23,498 bases of DNA from contig CALRIB010000006.1 in the NCBI GenBank assembly GCA_943359705.1, positions 1 to 23,498 on the forward strand. The letters run 5' to 3'. The notes beneath the pieces were generated by a model, which was given only the letters and a program-made list of their open reading frames with translations, had not been told where the DNA came from and ran no database searches. A program made the position numbers and the translations under genes. The DNA comes from Candidatus Nomurabacteria bacterium (GTDB lineage Bacteria > Patescibacteriota > Minisyncoccia > Phycocordibacterales > UBA2100). Below are positions 1-6,747 of the stretch, one piece after another. Positions within the stretch are counted from its first letter, which is position 1, and every line of letters starts with the position of its first letter.

Positions 1-1356
1 TCCGGCGGCGGCATGACGAGCTACCTCGTCGACCTCGAACCCTCGTCTATCCGCGACATCAACGCGATGGTCGCTCTCTACCGCCCGGGACCAATGGCTT
101 TTATCCCGGAGTACATAGCGCGCAAGAAAGATGCAAAGCTCGTTCGCTACCTCGACATGCAATTGGAGCCGCTCCTCAAACACTCGTACGGCGTCATCGT
201 CTACCAAGACGACGTGCTCCTCATCGCCATTCACATCGCAGGGTACAGCTGGCTCGAAGCCGACGCCCTGCGAAAAGCGATGGGGAAGAAGATACCGAAA
301 GAAATGGCCAAGCAAAAAGAGAAATTCACGAAAGGCTGCGTCGCGCACGGGATGAAAAAGGAGGCCACGCAGAAATTGTGGGAGCAAATTGAAACCTTCG
401 CCGCCTACGGTTTCGGCAAAGCGCACGCCGCAAGCTACGGCAATCTCGCCTACAAGACCGCATACATGAAAGCCAACTTCCCTGTGGACTACATGGCCGC
501 GCTCCTCACCGCCGAAGCGGGCGACGTAGAGAAAATCGCCGAAGTAGTGGCCGAGTGCAAACGCATGGGCATCAAAGTCTGGCCGCCCTCCGTGCAGGAG
601 AGTAAAGGCAACTTCACAGTCATCGATAACGACAGCATTCGCTTCGGCCTCTACTCCATAAAGAATTTCGGCACCGGTGTCGCCGACTCGATCATTTCCG
701 CTCGGGAAAAGGGAGGCGCCTTTACCGACATAGCAGATTTTCTCGGCCGCATCACCGACAAAAATCTCAATAAAAAATCGCTCGAAGCGCTCGTCCAGTG
801 CGGCGCTTTCGACGACATGGGACTGAGCCGCGGAGAGCTCATCGCCAACATCGAGACACTTCTCGGCTTTTACCGCGAGGTTTTCAAAGTCCCGACTGAC
901 CAAGTGTCGCTTTTTGCGGCGATGCCCGAGAGCGAGAAAACGGTGCGCCTCGAATTGCAGCCAGCCGGACCGGTGCCGATGGACGTACTCCTTGGCTGGG
1001 AAAAAGAACTACTCGGTCTCTACGTGTCCGGCCATCCGCTCGACAAGCACAAAGAAATACTGACAAAGCAAAAAATGGACATCAAAACCGGCAAGGAAAA
1101 ATTTCCGCGCGGCGTGGAGACGGTCATCGCAGGATTTCTGGAAACCGTGCAGCCCATTCTCACCAAGAACGGCGAGCGCATGGTCTTCGCGCGACTTTCG
1201 GACTTTTCCGACGGCATCGAGATCGTGGCATTTCCGCGCGTCATTAAAGAAAACGACGCCATCTTTGCCGCGGGCACATGCATTATGGTCAAAGGCAGGT
1301 TCTCGGAGAGAAATGGAGAGGCCAGTTTTGTTGTGGAACGAGCAAAGGCACTTTAA
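1..1356 (+). CDS. dnaE: DNA polymerase III subunit alpha, C-terminal part (5' end outside window)
   Basis: Replicative DNA polymerase III alpha, which extends DNA at the fork. The frame is open from base 1, so about 451 C-terminal residues are visible and the PHP and palm domains lie upstream. Recognisable family segments are ALYRPGPM and the run around SYGVIVYQDDV, followed by DALRKAMGKK, all typical of the bacterial polymerase III finger region. The segment with FGKAHAASYG and AYKTAYMKANFP is also characteristic. A helix-hairpin-helix-like stretch follows, then a C-terminal OB-fold (about residues 370-451, AGFLETVQPILTKNGERM onward). The protein stops right after the OB fold, so the long tau-binding tail of E. 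coli DnaE is absent, as in many short DnaE1-type enzymes. A promoter for the next gene overlaps its stop codon. Confidence 0.95.
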   Translation, partial: SGGGMTSYLVDLEPSSIRDINAMVALYRPGPMAFIPEYIARKKDAKLVRYLDMQLEPLLKHSYGVIVYQDDVLLIAIHIAGYSWLEADALRKAMGKKIPKEMAKQKEKFTKGCVAHGMKKEATQKLWEQIETFAAYGFGKAHAASYGNLAYKTAYMKANFPVDYMAALLTAEAGDVEKIAEVVAECKRMGIKVWPPSVQESKGNFTVIDNDSIRFGLYSIKNFGTGVADSIISAREKGGAFTDIADFLGRITDKNLNKKSLEALVQCGAFDDMGLSRGELIANIETLLGFYREVFKVPTDQVSLFAAMPESEKTVRLELQPAGPVPMDVLLGWEKELLGLYVSGHPLDKHKEILTKQKMDIKTGKEKFPRGVETVIAGFLETVQPILTKNGERMVFARLSDFSDGIEIVAFPRVIKENDAIFAAGTCIMVKGRFSERNGEASFVVERAKAL

Positions 1357-1358
1357 AT

Positions 1359-1387
1359 TTGACATACTCCGTAAATCGGGTTACAAA
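1359..1387 (+). promoter_or_regulatory. Sigma70-type promoter of the 121-aa gene
   Basis: TTGACA (1359-1364), a 17-bp spacer and TACAAA (1382-1387). It begins 3 nt after the dnaE stop codon and would start transcription near 1394, about 30 nt before the ATG at 1426. Confidence 0.55.
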
Positions 1388-1425
1388 TCATTTACTGCAC
1401 CTTCCAGGAAAATAGAGGAAGTCCC

Positions 1426-1791
1426 ATGCACGGAATTCAGGCAGATGCTCTGCGAGCTGCAGAAGAACTGAGTCTTGCGGGAGCCGAACATTCGAGTCTC
1501 TCGTCTGTTTCTGAGTTCGTGCTCAAGATCGAGTATGAATTCGACCCGGCGTGGTTCCACGGTCGCTTCTGGCTCGCTGTTGCACGCCAACTCAAGCTGA
1601 CCAAGCGCGTCCGCGACAAATCATGCGGGCGAGGGCACCTGTTGTTCTTCCGCATTAGGAGAATATATCGGCGGACTCGGGATTTTGCGAATCCCAAAAC
1701 GCGGGCAGAAATACCCGTGGCCGATATTCCCCTGCGCCACAAAGAAGCTCGGGACTTCTGTCGGGTGGTCGCTGAGACAGACCCGATGTAA
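1426..1791 (+). CDS. Hypothetical 121-aa protein, single-gene transcription unit
   Basis: I do not recognise this family. It is predicted as real because it has a consensus-like promoter at 1359-1387, a purine-rich ribosome site (GAGGAAG) just upstream of ATG 1426, and a strong intrinsic terminator 10 nt after its TAA. The first half is acidic to neutral and contains a Trp/Phe-rich patch (PAWFHGRFWLAVARQ). The second half is strongly basic (RVRDKSCGRG, FRIRRIYRRTRD), which could suit nucleic-acid or membrane-surface binding. There is no signal peptide or clear membrane helix. It lies between dnaE and thrS on the same strand but is insulated from both. An overlapping minus-strand frame has no comparable signals. 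Function unknown. Confidence 0.55.
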   Translation: MHGIQADALRAAEELSLAGAEHSSLSSVSEFVLKIEYEFDPAWFHGRFWLAVARQLKLTKRVRDKSCGRGHLLFFRIRRIYRRTRDFANPKTRAEIPVADIPLRHKEARDFCRVVAETDPM

Positions 1792-1800
1792 TCCCAAGAA

Positions 1801-1833
1801 CGGCGGTCCCTCGTGGCCGCCGTTTCGTTTTTT
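1801..1833 (+). terminator. Intrinsic terminator
   Basis: Stem CGGCGG(TC)/(GG)CCGCCG at 1801-1808 and 1815-1822, followed by TTTCGTTTTTT. It ends the 121-aa gene and separates it from thrS. Confidence 0.8.
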
Positions 1834-1842
1834 AGAGAGTGC

Positions 1843-1851
1843 TGCTATGAT
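1843..1851 (+). promoter_or_regulatory. Extended -10 promoter of thrS
   Basis: TGC followed by TATGAT (1846-1851). No good -35 box is seen. A start about 7 nt downstream leaves only a few bases before ATG 1862. This favours 1862 over the in-frame ATGs at 1847 and 1850, which lie inside the -10 box. Confidence 0.5.
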
Positions 1852-1861
1852 GCGAATCATT

Positions 1862-3115
1862 ATGGCGAAGCCGGATGCAAAAGACCAAGGTGCCGATGCT
1901 TCGTCATCCTCACGCGACCATCGCAAGCTCGGCCAGGAACTCGACCTTTTTGTTACTTCAGAACTCGTCGGCAGCGGTCTCCCCCTCTGGACGCCGCGCG
2001 GCACCATAGTGCGCCAAGAACTCGACCGATTTGTATGGGAAATGCGCAGCGCACGCGGATACGAACGCGTCACGATTCCGCACATCACAAAGAAAGAACT
2101 CTACATAACATCCGGCCACTGGGAAAAGTTTGCCGACGACCTCTTCCGCATCACTTCGCGTGAAGGCCGCGAGTACGCGCTGAAGCCGATGAACTGCCCG
2201 CACCACACACAAATATTCGCGCGAAAGCCCCACAGCTGGCGCGAGATGCCGCAGCGCTACGCCGAAACGACAATGGTGTACCGCGACGAGCAATCGGGTG
2301 AACTCGGCGGCCTCACCCGCGTGCTCTCCATCACGCAAGACGACAGCCACGTATTCTGCCGCGAAGCCCAGGTGAAAGAAGAATTTTTCCGCCTCTGGGA
2401 CATCGTCGATATTTTCTACATCGCCTTCGGTTTCAAACTGCGAGTGCGACTCTCCTTCCACGACCCCAAAGAGCCGGAAAAATATCTCGGCACCAAAGAG
2501 ACGTGGAAAAACGCCGAGAACGCGCTGCGCGAAATTGCGCAGGAGCGCAACGCCGACTTTTTCGAAGCGCCGGGCGAAGCTGCGCTCTACGGGCCCAAAG
2601 TCGACTTCATGGCCACGGACTCCATCGGCCGCGAGCACCAGGTAGCCACGATTCAGCTCGATATGAACTTGCCGGAGCGTTTCGACCTCGTGTGCATCAA
2701 TGAAAAAGGCGAGCGCGAGCGCATTGTGATGATTCATAGCGCGATAATGGGCTCTATCGAGCGCTTCACGGCCGTCCTACTCGAACACCTCGAGGGCAAA
2801 CTTCCCACATGGCTCTCCCCTTGTCAGGCCAAAATACTGCCCGTCTCGGAAAAGCACCTCGAATACGCCACCGAGGTACTCCACAAGCTCCGCGAGTCGG
2901 GCATCCGAGCCGAAATATCTAAAGCCGACGAATCACTCGGCAAACGCATCCGCGAGGCCAAAATGCAAAAGACCCCGTACCTCCTCGTTGTCGGTGACGA
3001 AGAAGCAGGCGCGATGACGGCCTCACTCGAGAGTCGCGACAAAGGAAAAATCGGAGTACTCGACCTCGACGACATTGCCGCCAGATTGGAAACGGAAATT
3101 CGCATGCGTTCATAA
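1862..3115 (+). CDS. thrS: Threonyl-tRNA synthetase lacking the N-terminal TGS/editing domains
   Basis: Charges tRNA-Thr with threonine in the cytoplasm (class II synthetase). The 417-residue product begins almost at the catalytic domain (DHRKLGQELDLF, residues 19-30), whereas usual bacterial ThrRS is about 640 residues with TGS and editing (second additional) domains first. Expected zinc ligands are present: Cys112 (KPMNCPHH), His163 (TQDDSHVF) and His292 (IHSAIMGSIERF). Motif 2 is at TMVYRDEQSGELGGLTR (138-154), and residues from about 318 form the anticodon-binding domain (ILPVSEKHLEYA). The upstream 490 bp holds another gene and a terminator, so the missing domains are not simply frameshifted there. 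It ends at a terminator shared with the convergent surface-protein gene. The enzyme assignment is secure. Confidence 0.95.
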   Translation: MAKPDAKDQGADASSSSRDHRKLGQELDLFVTSELVGSGLPLWTPRGTIVRQELDRFVWEMRSARGYERVTIPHITKKELYITSGHWEKFADDLFRITSREGREYALKPMNCPHHTQIFARKPHSWREMPQRYAETTMVYRDEQSGELGGLTRVLSITQDDSHVFCREAQVKEEFFRLWDIVDIFYIAFGFKLRVRLSFHDPKEPEKYLGTKETWKNAENALREIAQERNADFFEAPGEAALYGPKVDFMATDSIGREHQVATIQLDMNLPERFDLVCINEKGERERIVMIHSAIMGSIERFTAVLLEHLEGKLPTWLSPCQAKILPVSEKHLEYATEVLHKLRESGIRAEISKADESLGKRIREAKMQKTPYLLVVGDEEAGAMTASLESRDKGKIGVLDLDDIAARLETEIRMRS

Positions 3116-3147
3116 CAAAAACTTCCCCGTTCGGGGAAGTTTTTGTT
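3114..3147. terminator. Bidirectional terminator between convergent genes
   Basis: A perfect 15-bp stem (AACAAAAACTTCCCC and its complement) around a GTTC loop. The A-run on one side and T-run on the other give U-tails in both directions, serving thrS (+) and the surface-protein gene (-). Confidence 0.9.
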
Positions 3148-3168
3148 CTCTCTGTCAGAGACGGAGGA

Positions 3169-4716
3169 TTAACTGCGCGTGATGACGATGCGAGGAGCGT
3201 CGTTACCGCTCGAGCGTTGAACGCTCATGCTGTCTTTCGAAGCGCCGACCGAGTAGGTTGTCTCAGACACCTCGCGAGCCGGAATGAATTCGCGCGCGGA
3301 GATGGGAGAGAGAACGCTTTCCGAAACCTGCTTCTTTGCGAAGAGCGAGGGAGCTGCGACGTCACCCGAGACCGCAACCGGAGCCGGTGCACGAGTCGCT
3401 ACCTTAGCTGTTGCAAGAGAGGCGAAGGCGACCGAGCCGAGCTTGAGGCCTGGCATGTAGTAGACGACGAGGTAGGCGCCGGCAACCGCGAAGGCGAGAA
3501 GCGAAGCGAAGTACATCGCGTTGCCGAAGGGACCGAAGTCGAAGCCCGTGTACGGAATCTGAGAGAGTGAGACCGAGACACCGTTGACCGTTACGAACGT
3601 GTTGCAGACCTGTGTGCGACCCATCCAGTCAGTCACCGTGAGCGTGTAGCTCGTGGAGCCGCTCGGACGAACCGCGAGAGAACCGTTCGGAGAAACGCTA
3701 CCGATTCCGTCGGAGAGCCATGCGCTTGAGGCGCCGTAGCTTGTCCAAGAGAGGTAGGCAGCCTGACCGTTCTGCACGTAGTTCGGAGAAGCCGTGATTG
3801 TGCAGGAGAGGTTCTGAACCTGTTGCTGCGGGAAGACGTACTGTATCGGGCGGTATGCCGTCGCTACCTGCGAGACCGGAGTGACCGTCGAGGTGTTGAA
3901 GCTACCGTTGACCGAGTTGTCGATGTTGTTGACGTTGGTGTTGCAGCTATTGCCTGTGCACGTGTTGCTTGTGAAGTTGCTTGCAGGCTGCTGGCGTTGG
4001 ATTTGCTGCTGTTGCTGTTGCTGTTGAGCGTACTGCATGATCGGCTGAATGACCGGAGCAGGCTGAGAGTAAGAGACCGAGGAACCCGAACGGCTTTGCG
4101 GCATGCTCGGAGCCGAGTATCCCGGCGCGCTCACACTGAAAGGACGCTGTTGAGACTGTTGACCGAACGATTGCTGGCCACCGCCGAAACCCTGTTGGCC
4201 GAAGCCGCCTTGCTGGCCATAGCCGCCTCCAAAGCCTTGTTCACCGAAGCCCGAACCACCGCAGTCGAAGTCACAGCCGGCATTCGCGCCGCCGAAGTTG
4301 TCTGAGGCGCCCATGTAGCCAAGATTGTCGGAGGCACCGAAGTAACCCATGTCGCTGGAGTTCCCGCCAAAATAGCCGAGATTGTCGGATGCACCAAAGT
4401 ACCCGAGATTATCAGACGCTCCGAAGTAACCCATGTCGTTGGAGTTCCCGCCAAAATAACCGAGATTGTCGGAAGCACCGTAGTACCCCATGTCATCGGA
4501 GCTTGCACCGACGTAACCGCCGTTGTCAGAACCACCGTAGTAACCAAGGTCAGAACTGTCAGCACCGCCGTAGTAGCCGATGTTGTCGGAGGCGCCGTAG
4601 TAGCCCATGTCATCGTCTGCGTGAGCGACAATGGCAAATGCGCCCAAAGAAAACACTGCCGCAATCGCGAAAACCGAAACAGAAGCGAACGTAGTCTTTA
4701 TAGAAGCATTTGTCAT
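3169..4716 (-). CDS. Secreted GY[YF]G-repeat surface protein with Ig-like domain and IPYTG sorting-like motif
   Basis: A 515-residue predicted cell-surface protein. Order: signal peptide (1-33, cleavage near AHA/DDD); eleven GYxG units such as GYYGASDN and LGYFGGNS (36-142); a Gly/Gln-rich stretch (143-190); a poly-Gln tract (230-238); and an Ig-like domain (304-380). The Ig-like domain starts SCTITASP and has a second Cys in TQVCNTF; this domain type is common in CPR surface proteins. Then come IPYTG (387-391), a hydrophobic helix (399-420) and a 95-residue Ala/Ser-rich tail. The motif plus helix resembles a sortase signal, and a sortase lies 2.6 kb away (7301-7945). The long tail after the helix is unlike a classical sorting signal, so the protein may instead be a plain transmembrane anchor. 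It has a near-perfect promoter at 4778-4805. Function is probably adhesion or surface coat; this is inference. Confidence 0.8.
   Translation of the reverse strand: MTNASIKTTFASVSVFAIAAVFSLGAFAIVAHADDDMGYYGASDNIGYYGGADSSDLGYYGGSDNGGYVGASSDDMGYYGASDNLGYFGGNSNDMGYFGASDNLGYFGASDNLGYFGGNSSDMGYFGASDNLGYMGASDNFGGANAGCDFDCGGSGFGEQGFGGGYGQQGGFGQQGFGGGQQSFGQQSQQRPFSVSAPGYSAPSMPQSRSGSSVSYSQPAPVIQPIMQYAQQQQQQQQIQRQQPASNFTSNTCTGNSCNTNVNNIDNSVNGSFNTSTVTPVSQVATAYRPIQYVFPQQQVQNLSCTITASPNYVQNGQAAYLSWTSYGASSAWLSDGIGSVSPNGSLAVRPSGSTSYTLTVTDWMGRTQVCNTFVTVNGVSVSLSQIPYTGFDFGPFGNAMYFASLLAFAVAGAYLVVYYMPGLKLGSVAFASLATAKVATRAPAPVAVSGDVAAPSLFAKKQVSESVLSPISAREFIPAREVSETTYSVGASKDSMSVQRSSGNDAPRIVITRS
4291..4611 (-). repeat. 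Tandem GYxG-unit coding repeats
   Basis: Eleven short imperfect units (8-11 aa) within the surface protein. At DNA level a block of about 59 bp at 4337-4395 is almost identical to 4421-4479, a period of 84 bp (28 residues). This points to recent duplication by slippage or recombination. Confidence 0.85.
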
Positions 4717-4777
4717 AATCGTTTAATTAATTTCTCTAGAACCTTAATAATTATTCTACTAATTTGGAAACGGCGTG

Positions 4778-4805
4778 ATTATATCAGCTATATTCAGCTT
4801 GTCAA
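4778..4805 (-). promoter_or_regulatory. Consensus sigma70 promoter of the GYxG-repeat protein
   Basis: On the minus strand, TTGACA (4805-4800), a 16-bp spacer and TATAAT (4783-4778), both boxes perfect. Transcription would start near 4771, giving a leader of about 55 nt to ATG 4716. The leader is AT-rich and has no obvious Shine-Dalgarno site. Confidence 0.8.
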
Positions 4806-4820
4806 GTATAGGGAAGGGTG

Positions 4821-4860
4821 GGAGAACGGGCTGGCAACATACTGCCAAAACCCGTTCCCC
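4821..4860 (-). terminator. Two-tier hairpin after the small secreted-protein gene
   Basis: Outer stem GAACGGG/CCCGTTC (4824-4830, 4851-4857) and inner stem TGGCA/TGCCA (4832-4836, 4843-4847). On the minus strand it is followed by a C/T-rich stretch rather than a clean U-run, so termination is plausible but not certain. Confidence 0.45.
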
Positions 4861-4882
4861 ACACCTGGAAGTGCCGCCCTGC

Positions 4883-5248
4883 TTACTTCTTCAGGGTTGC
4901 GATGGCCTTCGTGTTGTCGGCCACCAGAGCGTCGGCGGCAGCCGGCGCCAAGTCGGTTTCCAGGCATTTTAAGTGGTAGAGATAATCGACGCTCGGGTGC
5001 TTGTACTTAGCCAAGATCGCCGGATCGGTGACGATCTCTGCCGCGACACGCAAGGTCGGGCAGCGCTGCGTCGGATTCGGGAAGAGGTTGTTCCTCGTGA
5101 AGTGGATGCTCGACGGAACACCCCAGATCTTCACGTCCTTCTTCTCGATCACCAGGATGCGAGGCGCGGCCGGGGTCGGAGATTGCGCAGAGGCCGAACC
5201 GATGGTGAGCGCGAGCGCGATTGCAGTCAGGGTCATGGTGGTCTTCAT
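4883..5248 (-). CDS. Small secreted protein with two cysteines (unknown function)
   Basis: A 121-residue product with a clear Sec signal peptide (MKTTMTLTAIALALTIGSASA, cleavage before QSPTP) and a mature part of about 100 residues. The mature part has two cysteines (TQRCPTL and HLKCLETD) that could form a disulfide. ATG 5248 was chosen because GGAG sits 7 nt upstream and the signal peptide starts there; the in-frame ATG at 5260 and the longer frame to 5365 would place extra residues before it. The gene has its own strong promoter (5453-5480), a leader of about 200 nt and a downstream hairpin, so it is an independent unit. I do not recognise the family. The mature sequence is mixed alpha/beta-like with no repeats. 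Confidence 0.7.
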   Translation of the reverse strand: MKTTMTLTAIALALTIGSASAQSPTPAAPRILVIEKKDVKIWGVPSSIHFTRNNLFPNPTQRCPTLRVAAEIVTDPAILAKYKHPSVDYLYHLKCLETDLAPAAADALVADNTKAIATLKK

Positions 5249-5446
5249 TTGAGTCTCCATGCTCCTCGCTGTTGGGTTGGTAGCTGCGAGGGCTCTCTGT
5301 GCGCGAATGTTCGTGCACACAAAGCCCCCGCACTGGACTCGATTATCTCTATATACTTCTCTCAAAGAACACGTCCCCTCACAGGGACTCCCGACGACCG
5401 CCCGCCTGGGCGATGTTCAGGAGCAACTACGAGGAACCACCGTAAC
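5249..5446 (-). promoter_or_regulatory. Long structured 5' leader
   Basis: The interval between the predicted start site (about 5446) and ATG 5248 has no convincing gene. On the minus strand it can form a short stem (GTCCC/GGGAC, in the 5380s-5390s) and a longer one joining GGGCTTTGTGTGC to GCGCACA-GAGAGCCC (about 5290-5330). This unusual leader length in a genome of short leaders suggests RNA-level control. I match it to no known riboswitch. Confidence 0.35.
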
Positions 5447-5452
5447 CTAAAC

Positions 5453-5480
5453 AGTATAGCACCTATTTCTAGAATGTCAA
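5453..5480 (-). promoter_or_regulatory. Strong promoter with extended -10
   Basis: On the minus strand, TTGACA (5480-5475), a 16-bp spacer ending in TGC and TATACT (5458-5453). It reads toward the small secreted-protein gene (4883-5248) and starts only 17 bp after the hairpin that ends the preceding operon. Confidence 0.75.
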
Positions 5481-5497
5481 GAGCTTGAAGAAGATGG

Positions 5498-5528
5498 TCC
5501 TACGGCGCGCGCTGTGCACGCCGTAGGA
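5498..5528 (-). terminator. Hairpin terminator of the two-gene membrane operon
   Basis: Perfect 10-bp stem TCCTACGGCG/CGCCGTAGGA (5498-5507, 5519-5528), 29 nt past the stop codon at 5557. The following minus-strand sequence (CCATCTTCTTC) is pyrimidine-rich with few consecutive Ts. Confidence 0.55.
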
Positions 5529-5556
5529 ACCAGGTTGACACTTCGGAGGCGAGACG

Positions 5557-6237
5557 TTAGCACCGAAGCTTGCCGTCCGGGAGTTTTTCGCAAACACCTC
5601 CCATGTCGTTGACGCTCTTCGACTGATCCACCGGAACGCCCGGGAGGCCAATCACGCCGGCGCGGGAAGCGTAGATTGCCCCCGCGATGAGCAAGATGAC
5701 CAACAGCGTCGCCAAGATTGCGGCGACGACCATCGGAGTCCTGCTGACCGGTTGGGCTACGTACGTCGCCAACTGCGGCGGCGGGGCGGCGGGATTCCGA
5801 AGCTGGTCCGTCAGCATGCGATGCTTGTAGCGCTGAAGCCAGAATCGGTCGACCCACGAGAAGATAAGGAGTCCGAGCAGCAGTTGTAGGCCGAACGACT
5901 CCTTGATCACGCGCACGATGTCGACATTCGTCCGGAACAGGCCGAATGCGACGACCGCAGCAGTGACGCTGATCGAGACCCAGGCGATTACGGACGGAAT
6001 ATAGTCGACCCAATAGAGGCCTTCGTCTTCTTGGTCCGAGATGCCCGAAGCCACGTTGGACAGCACGTAGATCAGCGCGAACGGCAGACCCAACGCAACG
6101 AGCGAGAAAGTGATGCCGAAGAACGGATCGGTCACTGTGTCCCAGCCCAGCAGATAGACGAGCGGGACAGCGATGGCGGTCGCCAAGGCCGACACGGCCG
6201 CGACGATCGTAACGACGACAATCAGAAGACTTCGCAT
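5557..6237 (-). CDS. Five-helix membrane protein (unknown function)
   Basis: A 226-residue integral membrane protein. ATG 6237 is chosen because GGAG lies 8 nt upstream; the longer frame to 6414 would overlap the preceding gene. Hydrophobic segments are near 4-30, 40-62, 80-102, 114-130 and 163-187. A Pro/Ala/Gln-rich loop (about 142-158) precedes the last helix, and the C-terminal tail ends with two cysteines (GGVCEKLPDGKLRC). It is the second gene of an operon, 40 nt after the 125-aa gene. No catalytic or transporter signature is visible, and I do not recognise the family. A gene pair of small helical proteins with its own promoter and terminator hints at a complex of the two products. Confidence 0.65.
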   Translation of the reverse strand: MRSLLIVVVTIVAAVSALATAIAVPLVYLLGWDTVTDPFFGITFSLVALGLPFALIYVLSNVASGISDQEDEGLYWVDYIPSVIAWVSISVTAAVVAFGLFRTNVDIVRVIKESFGLQLLLGLLIFSWVDRFWLQRYKHRMLTDQLRNPAAPPPQLATYVAQPVSRTPMVVAAILATLLVILLIAGAIYASRAGVIGLPGVPVDQSKSVNDMGGVCEKLPDGKLRC

Positions 6238-6277
6238 GTTCGTATCTCCGGTTGGATTTTCAGTTTCGGGTTCAGGT

Positions 6278-6655
6278 TCAGGATCGGCTGCGTTTCCGCC
6301 GCCGAAGAGACCTCGCAGTTCGGCGAATGCCGAATGCGAGGAGACGAAAGCAAAGGCCAAGGACGCGGATACATACCGCGGCCAAGAACCAAAGCTCTCC
6401 GAAAAATAGAACACCGTCAGCGTGAGCTCCCGTTCTCAAGATGAATTCAAGCTGATCACCGTACCCGTAAGGCGTTAGCCGCGTGACGTAGTGCACCACG
6501 GCCAAGTTGAAGTTGAGCACCGGGATAAGATTCACCTTGTACCAGAATGCGAGTCCGAACAGGACCCAGGCAATCACGAAGGATGCCCCCGCATGGAGGC
6601 CGTCCTCAACCAGTTCCGACACGTACTCTCGTACGCGTCTTGCCACCCTTCTCAT
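6278..6655 (-). CDS. Small membrane protein, first gene of operon (unknown function)
   Basis: A 125-residue protein. An excellent Shine-Dalgarno site (GGAGG, 7 nt before ATG 6655) fixes the start. The N-terminus is amphipathic and charged (MRRVARRVREYVSELVEDGL). Hydrophobic stretches follow near 22-42 and 45-60, then another near 84-110 containing two Cys. The C-terminus is highly basic (RRTARSLRRRKRSRS), so by the positive-inside rule it is probably cytoplasmic. It is transcribed from the consensus promoter at 6714-6741 through a leader with a GCGACG/CGTCGC hairpin. Family not recognised. Confidence 0.65.
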   Translation of the reverse strand: MRRVARRVREYVSELVEDGLHAGASFVIAWVLFGLAFWYKVNLIPVLNFNLAVVHYVTRLTPYGYGDQLEFILRTGAHADGVLFFGELWFLAAVCIRVLGLCFRLLAFGIRRTARSLRRRKRSRS

Positions 6656-6713
6656 GGGAAGGCCTCCGAGTTGTTAAGGTTCAGGCTGCCAGCGACGCCG
6701 ACAACGTCGCAGG

Positions 6714-6741
6714 ATTATATCACCGAATCTCGATATGTCAA
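6714..6741 (-). promoter_or_regulatory. Perfect consensus sigma70 promoter
   Basis: On the minus strand, TTGACA (6741-6736), a 16-bp spacer and TATAAT (6719-6714). Start near 6707, leader of about 50 nt to ATG 6655. It lies 7 bp beyond the stop codon of the hexapeptide-repeat gene. Confidence 0.85.
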
Positions 6742-6747
6742 TAGAAA

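Noticed and set aside
1437..1742. Minus-strand 101-aa frame opposite the 1426-1791 gene
   Set aside because: No promoter or ribosome site, while the plus-strand frame has promoter, ribosome site and terminator.
1685..1861. N-terminal extension of ThrRS from the upstream start at 1685
   Set aside because: The extension crosses a strong terminator and the -10 box and overlaps another gene; its sequence has no TGS or editing motif.
4131..4664. Thr/Ser-rich 177-aa minus-strand frame
   Set aside because: Shifted-frame shadow of the GYxG repeats; repeat DNA keeps several frames open.
6238..6414. Longer start (6414) for the five-helix membrane protein
   Set aside because: It would overlap the upstream gene by 137 nt, whereas ATG 6237 has a good ribosome site and opens directly into a membrane helix.
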